The notes under the pieces were generated by a model that worked only from the letters and a program-made list of their open reading frames with translations, did not search any database and was not told the origin of the DNA. Below are positions 6,631 through 12,872 of a stretch of 12,872 nucleotides of DNA, one piece after another. How positions within the stretch are numbered: the first letter of the stretch is position 1; each line of letters begins with the position of its first letter. The stretch spans positions 1 to 12,872 of the forward strand of contig CABUTR010000042.1 in the NCBI GenBank assembly GCA_902494555.1, in the 5' to 3' direction. Source of the DNA: an uncultured Collinsella sp. Lineage in GTDB: Bacteria; Actinomycetota; Coriobacteriia; Coriobacteriales; Coriobacteriaceae. Position numbers and translations under genes: made by a program.

Positions 6631-8538
6631 ATGGAACAGATTATCTTGAACATACTCGAGGTCCTGCGTCGTGGCGAGGCCGTGGACGACAAGACCCTCG
6701 TCAAACTGATACATGCCGAGGCGCGCCGCGAGGGTGCCGACAAACGGGACCTGGCCAAGCGCCGACTGCTGCCGTTTTACCAGCGGGTTAAACGTGAGGA
6801 ACCGGCTCGTTGGGCTGGGTGGAATGTCGACGCCGATCTGGAACGTCAACTGCTGCAGGTGCTGCGTATGAAGCCGCGCCGAACGGCCTCGGGCGTGGCG
6901 ACCATTACCGTCATCACCAAGCCGTGGCCCTGTTCGGGCGATTGCCTGTTTTGTCCCAACGATCTGCGCATGCCCAAGAGCTATCTGCATGCCGAGCCGG
7001 CGTGCGCCCGTGCGGAGCAAAACTGCTTTGACCCGTATCTGCAGGTGAGTGCTCGTTTGACCGCGCTTTCGCAAATGGGGCATGCAACCGACAAGATCGA
7101 GCTTATCGTTCTTGGCGGTACCTGGAGCGACTATCCGCAAGGGTATCAGGTATGGTTTATGTCGGAGCTTTTCCGTGCGCTCAATGACGATGCCGTCGCC
7201 GGCGTGGCGGCAAACCCCATGTTGGCGCGTCCGGGCATCAGTCGTGCCGAGGCGGGGCGCCTGCTCGATGCCGCTCCCGCCGATGCCCTGCCGCCGGTGG
7301 TAGCAGAGCGTCGCGAGCGCTATCGGGCCGCCGGCATTGCGACAGACGAGGTCGAGCTTGCTGCCGGCGTTGCCGACGAGCAGGGACGTGTGGATGCTGC
7401 CGTGGGCGGCTATAACCGTGCGGTGCGTCGTCTGTACGGCCCCGGTACGCCGTGGGGCGAGGTCACCGAGTGGCAGACGGCAACGATGGAGGAGCTCGAG
7501 CGTCAGCAGCGCATTAACGAGACGGCGAAGCATCGCGTGGTGGGGCTCGTTATCGAGACGCGCCCCGATGCTGTAACGCCGCAGGCCCTCACGCTCATCC
7601 GCCGCCTGGGTTGCACCAAGATACAGATGGGCATCCAAAGCCTTGACCAGCACCTGCTCGATATCAACGAGCGCCGCATTTCGGTGGCGCAGATCGAGCG
7701 GGCGTTTTCGCTCGCGCGCCTGTTTGGCTTTAAGATCCACGCGCACTTTATGCTCAACTTGTTGGGTGCTACGCCTGAGGGGGACAAGCGTGACTACGAG
7801 CGCTTTATGACCGAGGGCGCCTTTATGCCCGACGAGGTCAAGGTCTACCCGTGCGCGCTCATCGAGGGCTCGCGTCTGGTGGGCTGTTACGAGCGTGGCG
7901 AGTGGCGCCCCTATACCGAGGACGAGCTGCTCGATGTGTTGGCCGACGACATCGTGGTGACGCCGGCGTTCTGCCGCATCAGTCGCATGATTCGCGACTT
8001 TAGCTCCGACGACATTATGGTGGGCAACAAGAAGCCCAACCTGCGCCAGCTCGTTGAGAACCGCTTGTCGGCTCGTGGAGAAGGCGCGACGGTGCGTGAG
8101 ATTCGCTATCGCGAGATCAGCACGGCGGGTGCCGACCTGGACGAGTTGACCCTTGACGAGGAAGTGGCGTACGAGACGCCGGTGACGCACGAGCGCTTTT
8201 TGCAGTGGGTGACGCCGCAGGGCAAGATTGCGGGCTTTTTGCGCCTGTCGCTGCCCGACCATTCGTTTGTTGCCACACATGCGGACGAGTTGCCGACGAT
8301 GCCGGACGAGGCGATGATTCGCGAGGTACACGTGTATGGCATGGCGGCGCGCGTGGGGGATCAAGGCCAGGCAGCCCAGCACCATGGATTGGGGCGTTTG
8401 CTCGTAGAGCGTGCGTGCGAGATTGCCCGGGATGCGGGTTATGCGCGCATCAACGTGATCAGCGCGATTGGTACGCGCGAGTACTATCGCCATTTGGGTT
8501 TTTACGACCATGGACTCTATCTGCAAAAGGAGCTCTAA
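6631..8538 (+). CDS. elp3: Elp3-family tRNA uridine-34 modifying enzyme (radical SAM plus acetyltransferase)
   Basis: A full-length Elp3 of 635 residues. In eukaryotes Elp3 is the catalytic subunit of Elongator and carboxymethylates wobble uridine (to cm5U); bacterial and archaeal members act without the other subunits. The N-terminal basic, helical region (1-85) is the tRNA-binding part of the family. The radical SAM [4Fe-4S] cysteines are in CSGDCLFC (101-108), followed by PKSYL and by GGTWSDYP (162-169). The core continues through ETRPDAVTP and KIQMGIQSLD. The C-terminal GNAT domain carries REVHVYG (564-570), the acetyl-CoA loop QHHGLGRLL (from 583), INVISAIG and the final REYYRHLGFY motif. 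No key motif appears lost. It follows a promoter that makes leaderless RNA likely and abuts the next gene. Bacterial Elp3 is uncommon, as most bacteria modify U34 with MnmE-MnmG, and a Trm9-like methyltransferase lies nearby. Confidence 0.92.
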   Translation: MEQIILNILEVLRRGEAVDDKTLVKLIHAEARREGADKRDLAKRRLLPFYQRVKREEPARWAGWNVDADLERQLLQVLRMKPRRTASGVATITVITKPWPCSGDCLFCPNDLRMPKSYLHAEPACARAEQNCFDPYLQVSARLTALSQMGHATDKIELIVLGGTWSDYPQGYQVWFMSELFRALNDDAVAGVAANPMLARPGISRAEAGRLLDAAPADALPPVVAERRERYRAAGIATDEVELAAGVADEQGRVDAAVGGYNRAVRRLYGPGTPWGEVTEWQTATMEELERQQRINETAKHRVVGLVIETRPDAVTPQALTLIRRLGCTKIQMGIQSLDQHLLDINERRISVAQIERAFSLARLFGFKIHAHFMLNLLGATPEGDKRDYERFMTEGAFMPDEVKVYPCALIEGSRLVGCYERGEWRPYTEDELLDVLADDIVVTPAFCRISRMIRDFSSDDIMVGNKKPNLRQLVENRLSARGEGATVREIRYREISTAGADLDELTLDEEVAYETPVTHERFLQWVTPQGKIAGFLRLSLPDHSFVATHADELPTMPDEAMIREVHVYGMAARVGDQGQAAQHHGLGRLLVERACEIARDAGYARINVISAIGTREYYRHLGFYDHGLYLQKEL

Positions 8539-9417
8539 ATGAACAAGCCGAGTGTTTCTGCTGGTGTCGTTGCCGGCGTTGCTCTGGGAGCCGCGGCGCT
8601 TGGTGCGGCCGCCGTCGCTGTTCGTGCTGCCTGTCTGCAGGTTGCGCGAACCCGCAATGGGTTGGCGCGTGTGAAACGCGTGCACGATGAGGGCGGCGAT
8701 GAGATTCGCGTGTTGGTGCAAGGCGGCGTCTACCAAAGCGCAAGCTACGTTGGCGAGCGTTGGGCGGAGCCCGTCTTTGCGTACTATCGTGCGTTTGACG
8801 ATGCGTTTGAGGCCGAGGATGCAATGCGTGACGCTTATGGTCACGGTATCGACCGTGTGCTTATGCTGGGCGGCGGCGGGTTTGCCTATCCCAAGTTTGC
8901 GCTGATGTCGCACGAGAGCTTGCGCATGGATGTCATTGAGTACGATGCCGAGATTACGCGCCTGGCGCGCCGTTGGTTCTACCTGGACGAGCTGGAGCGT
9001 ACGGTGGGCGATCGCTTGCGGGTGATTACCGCCGAGGCTCGCTCGTATCTGGGTGTGACGAGCGTGGGCCATCGTCGCTACGACGTGGTCGTGAGCGATT
9101 GCTTTGGCGGTGCCGAGCCCGTGCGCGAGCTGGCGACCGTTGAGGCGCTGCGTCTGGCGCGGGGCAGCCTGAACCCCGGGGGTATCTACGTGGCCAATAT
9201 CGTGAGCGCAAACGAGGGGAGCGATGTGGCGTTCCTTCGCGACTGCGCTGCCACGGCACTCGAGGTATTCGCCCACGCCTGGGTGGTCCCATGTGGCGAT
9301 GCGAAGTTCGGCGGCGAGGAGAACTACCTACTCATCGCTAGCGACGGTGACTATGCCTTTGCCGAAGCCGTGCCCTTCGACACCGACTTCCTCGGCACCG
9401 TCCTTCACGACAAGTAA
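8539..9417 (+). CDS. Spermidine-synthase-like Rossmann protein with N-terminal membrane anchor
   Basis: A 292-residue protein of the spermidine synthase/SAM methyltransferase fold. Residues 8-32 form an Ala/Gly/Val-rich hydrophobic segment, a probable membrane anchor or signal. The nucleotide-binding strand is VLMLGGGGFAYPK (107-119), then MDVIEYD (130-136) as the acidic strand-2 end, and YDVVVSDCFGG (181-191). Genuine aminopropyltransferases have GGGDG and a catalytic Asp pair. Here the Asp of GGGDG is absent, so polyamine synthesis is doubtful; it resembles the uncharacterised actinobacterial SpeE-like proteins. The ATG follows the elp3 TAA directly, with AAAAGGAG within the end of elp3 as ribosome site, so the two are almost certainly co-transcribed. 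Whether the product serves tRNA modification is unknown. It ends 26 bases from the convergent helicase gene. Confidence 0.75.
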   Translation: MNKPSVSAGVVAGVALGAAALGAAAVAVRAACLQVARTRNGLARVKRVHDEGGDEIRVLVQGGVYQSASYVGERWAEPVFAYYRAFDDAFEAEDAMRDAYGHGIDRVLMLGGGGFAYPKFALMSHESLRMDVIEYDAEITRLARRWFYLDELERTVGDRLRVITAEARSYLGVTSVGHRRYDVVVSDCFGGAEPVRELATVEALRLARGSLNPGGIYVANIVSANEGSDVAFLRDCAATALEVFAHAWVVPCGDAKFGGEENYLLIASDGDYAFAEAVPFDTDFLGTVLHDK

Positions 9418-9443
9418 GTCTCCCCGTCCCAAAAAGACTGGTC

Positions 9444-11888
9444 CTAGGCGTGGTCGCGCCAGCTGCGGACACGCTGCTTCATGCCCTCTATGTCGAGCAC
9501 GCCTTCGGCAAAGCCCTTGCGCACGAGCTCTTCGGGAACAAACTCGTCGTAGCGGTCAAAGTAAGGCACCTCGCCAGGATAGACGAGCTCGATGGGATCG
9601 AAGTCCTTCTCGGCCTCGGCGGCGAGCACCTCAAAGAACGTCTCCTCGTCGGCCTTCATCTTAAACTGCATAAAGTACGGGCGCGACGGGTCGAGCCCTC
9701 GAAGGCCCAGCTCGGCGGCACATTTAATCTTGAGCATGCGCTCGAGCGCCAAAAAGGCGTAGCTGCCCAGCCAGGGGAAGAGCACCCAAGTGTCGCCGCC
9801 CAGGTTGATGAGCGGCTTGGTTCCCGCACCCGAAATCTCGGCCGTATGACGAGCCTGTGCTAAGCGGGCCCGTGCGTTACCCATAAGGTACGGATATGCC
9901 GCGTGCTCGTTGAGCGCCTTGCGCATGCGCTCGAGTACGTGTGTATTGATGTCGCCGGGACAGTCGCCAAAGTAGGCCGGCACCCGGCCTTTTACCTGTG
10001 TGGCAAAGACGGTGTGGCGCCTCCAGTCCACTTCCTCGACAATCCAGCAGTGTCCGGCGATGGCGATGCGCTCACCGGGCGGTGGCGGATTGACGATTGT
10101 GCCCAACTCGGCCGACTCGCTGCGAACGGTGAACTCCTCGTTTTCCTGGAATACGGCGTAGAACTTAAAGTTGTTAATGATGCGCTCACCCGCGAGACCC
10201 ACGATGAGCCCACCGCCCTCGGTGACTTGGATATGGTCGATCTTAATGAGGTGACGCAGCAGTACGCGATAGTCATCGGCCGAGATGCGATGGAAATAGC
10301 TGAGCGTGAGCACGCGCTGGGCAAGCTCTGCCGGCGTGAGTTCGCCGGTACTGGAAAGCGTCGACATAGTCTGGTGGTAGAGCAGGCTGTAGGGGAGTCG
10401 ATCGAGCTCGGGCGGCTCGACCCACTTTTCCTCGCGATAGAGTTGTACGAGCGCGATTCCCTGCAGGAGCTTCCACGGAATGGTCTCGGGCATCATCGTG
10501 CGCGGCTCGGGCTCTTCCGCGCGCATGACAAACCACATCTCGGGCGGAAGATCGCGGCGTCCCGTGCGCCCCATGCGCTGCAAAAAGGAGCTGACGGTAA
10601 ATGGCGCATCGATCTGAAACGCACGCTCCAGGCGGCCGATATCGATACCGAGCTCCAGCGTAGAGGTGGTGACGGTCGTTTGTGCCTGTTCCTCGTCACG
10701 CATGAGTTCCTCGGCTGTCTCGCGCAACGATGCCGAAAGATTGCCGTGATGGATGAGAAAGCGGTCGGGCTCGTGTCGGCTCTCGCAGTAGCTGCGCAGC
10801 ATGGAGCATACGGCCTCTGCCTCCTCACGCGAGTTGGCAAAGACCAGGCACTTGCGGCCGCGGGTGTGTTCGAAGATATAGCCCATGCCGGGGTCGGCGT
10901 TGTCGGGTGCGGTGTCGGTGGGGTTGAGGAGCGCCTGCTCGGTCGCTCGGGGAATGTCGACTTCGCCCTCGGGGGCCGAGGAAGTGCGACGGTCTTTGGG
11001 AGCGGCCTTGCCCCGCGCCTGCTCGCGACGTTGACGGCGTTCTTCCTGTGCAAGCTGTCCGCTGTGGCACATGTCTTGTCCGGATGCGGGCAGCGCCGCG
11101 GGCGCCGCCGTCTCAATACGCTCGCAAGCAAGCACCTCGGCTTCTTGTGGACCTGTGCCTACGAATCCTCGTTGCTGAGCCTGGGGGCCCGAGTTGTAGA
11201 AGTGCTCCATGGAGATGCGCCACACGCGGCGCGGTTCCTCAAAGCGGGGGATAACGCAGTCGCGCCCCGTTCCCTGCGAGAGAAAGGCGCCCGTGCGCTC
11301 GGGGTCGCCGATGGTGGCCGAAAGGCCAATGCGGCGGGGCTGCACGCCTGCCATGCGCGAGAGGCGCTCGATAAGACAGAGCGTCTGCCCGCCGCGGTCG
11401 CCGCGCATGAGCGAATGGACTTCGTCGATAACCACATAGCGCAGGTCGCAAAACATGCGCGGGATCGCCATGTGCTTATGGATCAGGAGCGCCTCGAGCG
11501 ACTCGGGCGTAATCTGTAGGATGCCGCTCGGTTTTTTGATGAGTTTGGCCTTGTGTGATTGCGAGACATCGCCATGCCAGTGCCAGACGGGGATATCGGC
11601 TTCTTCGCACAGGTCGTTGAGGCGGACGAATTGGTCGTTGATGAGCGCCTTGAGGGGGCCAATGTAGAGGGCGCCCACGCTTGCGGGCGGGTTCTCCCAA
11701 AACTCGGTCAGGATGGGAAAGAAGGCTGCCTCGGTTTTGCCGGAAGCCGTGGATGCCGTCAGGAGCACATTGTCCTGTGTGTTGAAGATGGCATCTGCCG
11801 CCGCAACCTGGATAGAGCGCAAGCTCTCCCAATCGTGGGAGTAGATGAAGTCTTGGATAAACGGGGCGTAGCGGTCAAAGGCGTTCAC
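9444..11888 (-). CDS. Lhr/BrxHI-like DEAH-box helicase partnered with DUF2791 ATPase
   Basis: A superfamily II helicase of 814 residues, likely acting on DNA. Motifs: Walker A TASTASGKT (44-52), GPLKALINDQ (77-86), TPES (127-130), motif II DEVH (155-158), motif III SAT (190-192), HHGNLS (380-385), TSTLELGID (408-416) and motif VI QRMGRTGRR (437-445). The long C-terminal region (about 460-814) continues past the core with beta-rich segments and a W-containing GHCWIVEEVDWRR, in the style of Lhr-type helicases. Between the RecA lobes is a charged, low-complexity linker (about 240-335), probably a lineage-specific insertion. The frame is open to a TTG at 11930, but the GTG at 11888 has AGGAGG (11893-11898) four bases upstream and is the clear start. 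It lies 116 bases downstream of the DUF2791 ATPase on the same strand. BrxHI with BrxD in BREX type 2 is the closest named pairing; the function here is inferred. Confidence 0.85.
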   Translation of the reverse strand: MNAFDRYAPFIQDFIYSHDWESLRSIQVAAADAIFNTQDNVLLTASTASGKTEAAFFPILTEFWENPPASVGALYIGPLKALINDQFVRLNDLCEEADIPVWHWHGDVSQSHKAKLIKKPSGILQITPESLEALLIHKHMAIPRMFCDLRYVVIDEVHSLMRGDRGGQTLCLIERLSRMAGVQPRRIGLSATIGDPERTGAFLSQGTGRDCVIPRFEEPRRVWRISMEHFYNSGPQAQQRGFVGTGPQEAEVLACERIETAAPAALPASGQDMCHSGQLAQEERRQRREQARGKAAPKDRRTSSAPEGEVDIPRATEQALLNPTDTAPDNADPGMGYIFEHTRGRKCLVFANSREEAEAVCSMLRSYCESRHEPDRFLIHHGNLSASLRETAEELMRDEEQAQTTVTTSTLELGIDIGRLERAFQIDAPFTVSSFLQRMGRTGRRDLPPEMWFVMRAEEPEPRTMMPETIPWKLLQGIALVQLYREEKWVEPPELDRLPYSLLYHQTMSTLSSTGELTPAELAQRVLTLSYFHRISADDYRVLLRHLIKIDHIQVTEGGGLIVGLAGERIINNFKFYAVFQENEEFTVRSESAELGTIVNPPPPGERIAIAGHCWIVEEVDWRRHTVFATQVKGRVPAYFGDCPGDINTHVLERMRKALNEHAAYPYLMGNARARLAQARHTAEISGAGTKPLINLGGDTWVLFPWLGSYAFLALERMLKIKCAAELGLRGLDPSRPYFMQFKMKADEETFFEVLAAEAEKDFDPIELVYPGEVPYFDRYDEFVPEELVRKGFAEGVLDIEGMKQRVRSWRDHA

Positions 11889-12004
11889 GGGGCCTCCTTT
11901 CAACAACGAATCTCTCAACGCGGCTGGCAACGGCTTGCTGCATTACTGCTTCAACGTTTGCCCAGATAAAACCTGCCAAAATAAACCCGTCCCTTTTTGG
12001 TTGG
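11889..12004 (-). other. Gap between ATPase and helicase genes
   Basis: This 116-base spacer is more AT-rich than its surroundings. Read on the minus strand it begins with CCAACCAAAAAGGGACGGG after the ATPase stop and ends with AGGAGG before the helicase GTG. A weak CCAAAA / TTTTGG pairing around the GGGACGGG core could form a hairpin. No convincing promoter or terminator was seen, so the pair may still be one transcript. No gene was recognised in it. Confidence 0.4.
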
Positions 12005-12872
12005 TTAGATGGTGAACTCGGCGAAGTTGCGGTCGCCGCCTGCGGTGCCGGTGTCGCCTGTTGCGGCTGCCGGCGCCAGCGCATCGCCGCCGACGCTTTG
12101 CAGCAGCTCGGCCACATTTGCATCGGGGTTCTGACACAGGATATCGAGCAGCTCGATAAAGTCACGGATAACTTCACGCGGCGTCAAGTGCGTATCGGCT
12201 CCCACGCGGCCGAACTCAATCTTGAGAAAGTCCACCAAGTCGTTCTCGGTAAGCGTGGGCGTCCAGCCAAAGTAGCCGGCGTGAATTTGCATGAGTTTTT
12301 CGATGAGCACCAGTAGCTCCTCGTAGGTGAGCGGCTGCAGGCGGATGATGGGCGCGAGCATGTCCTTAAGGTCCTCGCGCGCAAAGCGGCCCTGAGCGAG
12401 TCGGCTGCGCAGGGCCTCGTAGGAGAACACGCCGCGGCGGCGGTCTTCGATGGAGGTTGGCGTGCCGCCCATGATCATGCCCAGGTACTGCGCCTTGCCC
12501 TGGAGCGTGTCGTTGTACATAGTCAGGATCTTCTCGTAGTTGTATTGGCGCGTGATGGCGTTGGGAATCTTATACAGATTCACGAGTTCGTCGATGAGCA
12601 CCAGCATGCCCTTGTAGCCGCTGCAGACCAAAAAGCGCGCAATGAGCTTAACGTAGTCGTACCAGTCGTCATCGCTGATGATGGTCGAGGAGCCCAGCTC
12701 GGCGCGTGCCTCGCTCTTGGTGCGGTATTCGCCGCGAATCCATTTGGTCACGCGGCTCATGGCCTCTTCGTCGCCCCCGGATGCGGCCATGCGATAGCGG
12801 TGGAGCATGCGGGTGAAGTCGAAGCCGTGGACCATCTCCTCGAGCGGGGCCAGTTGGGCATTGACGACCGAC
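12005..12872 (-). CDS. DUF2791 (BREX BrxC/D-type) P-loop ATPase, C-terminal part
   Basis: The frame is open to the right edge, so only the last 288 residues are visible; the family is usually 400 residues or more and the Walker A must lie outside. An internal ATG at 12835 is not a start, since coding continues through it (…LAPLEEMVHGFDF…). Seen: Walker B in GMLVLIDELVNLY, a sensor-like strand GMIMGGTP, then the DUF2791 hallmark RRRGVFSYEALRSRL, a helical winged-helix-like region (LTYEELLVLIEKL…, HLTPREVIRDFIELLD), and an Ala/Gly/Thr-rich tail ending in FAEFTI. The family includes BrxD of BREX type 2 and ATPases encoded with TerB-N proteins and a helicase. Here it precedes an Lhr/BrxHI-like helicase on the same strand, which supports a shared DNA-processing role. 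The family is recognised from motifs only, with no search run. Confidence 0.82.
   Translation of the reverse strand, partial: SVVNAQLAPLEEMVHGFDFTRMLHRYRMAASGGDEEAMSRVTKWIRGEYRTKSEARAELGSSTIISDDDWYDYVKLIARFLVCSGYKGMLVLIDELVNLYKIPNAITRQYNYEKILTMYNDTLQGKAQYLGMIMGGTPTSIEDRRRGVFSYEALRSRLAQGRFAREDLKDMLAPIIRLQPLTYEELLVLIEKLMQIHAGYFGWTPTLTENDLVDFLKIEFGRVGADTHLTPREVIRDFIELLDILCQNPDANVAELLQSVGGDALAPAAATGDTGTAGGDRNFAEFTI

Noticed and set aside
6493..9276. A 927-codon open frame antisense to elp3 and the SpeE-like gene
   Set aside because: It spans two firm genes and the terminator between units. Its product is rich in His, Arg and Leu without domains, as expected of an antisense shadow.
9417..9439. 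AGTCT / AGACT inverted repeat as a terminator between the convergent genes
   Set aside because: The stem is only five base pairs with a 13-base loop and no T run after it in either direction.
9903..11519. A 538-codon open frame antisense to the Lhr-like helicase
   Set aside because: It is a shadow of a gene with all SF2 motifs, and it has no ribosome site or domain.
11875..12177. A 100-codon minus-strand frame crossing the ATPase-helicase gap
   Set aside because: It overlaps the end of the DUF2791 gene and the start of the helicase in another frame, with no ribosome site. It looks like chance.

Overview
This is a gene-dense, high-GC bacterial stretch with Shine-Dalgarno sites close to GGAGG, frequent GTG starts, and at least one promoter that appears to give a leaderless message. 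Together with a DUF3516 helicase and an Lhr-like helicase, this points to an actinobacterial genome. The overall protein flavour suggests the class Coriobacteriia (Collinsella-like). That placement is an inference from gene content, not from a marker gene. No rRNA, tRNA, transposase, phage gene or CRISPR array was seen.

Left part (37-4647, minus strand). Three genes run right to left: a Trm9/ALKBH8-like SAM methyltransferase, trmB (tRNA m7G46 methyltransferase, with unusual motif changes), and a Ski2-like RNA helicase carrying a DUF3516 C-terminal region. All three plausibly act on RNA. Each has its own leader of about 100 bases, so they may be separate transcripts.

Middle part (4648-9417, plus strand). 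A divergent promoter region precedes a two-gene unit: a membrane-tethered XRE-type regulator whose stop overlaps the start of a membrane-anchored DUF4097 protein. The unit is closed by a strong hairpin terminator at 6581-6619. The elp3 promoter begins inside that terminator, and its predicted transcription start falls on the elp3 ATG. elp3 encodes a full-length bacterial Elp3 (radical SAM plus acetyltransferase). A spermidine-synthase-fold protein with an N-terminal membrane anchor follows it without a gap.

Right part (9444-12872, minus strand). An Lhr/BrxHI-like SF2 helicase lies downstream of a DUF2791 (BrxC/D-type) P-loop ATPase, which runs off the right edge. This ATPase-helicase pair is known from BREX type 2 and from TerB-linked operons predicted to process DNA. 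The gene that would identify the partner lies beyond the window.

Two points stand out. First, an Elp3 and a Trm9-like enzyme occur within 4 kb of each other. In eukaryotes these act in sequence on wobble uridine (cm5U, then mcm5U), so a bacterial two-step version is possible here. Second, the ATPase-helicase pair at the right end may be the exposed edge of a DNA-processing or defence system.
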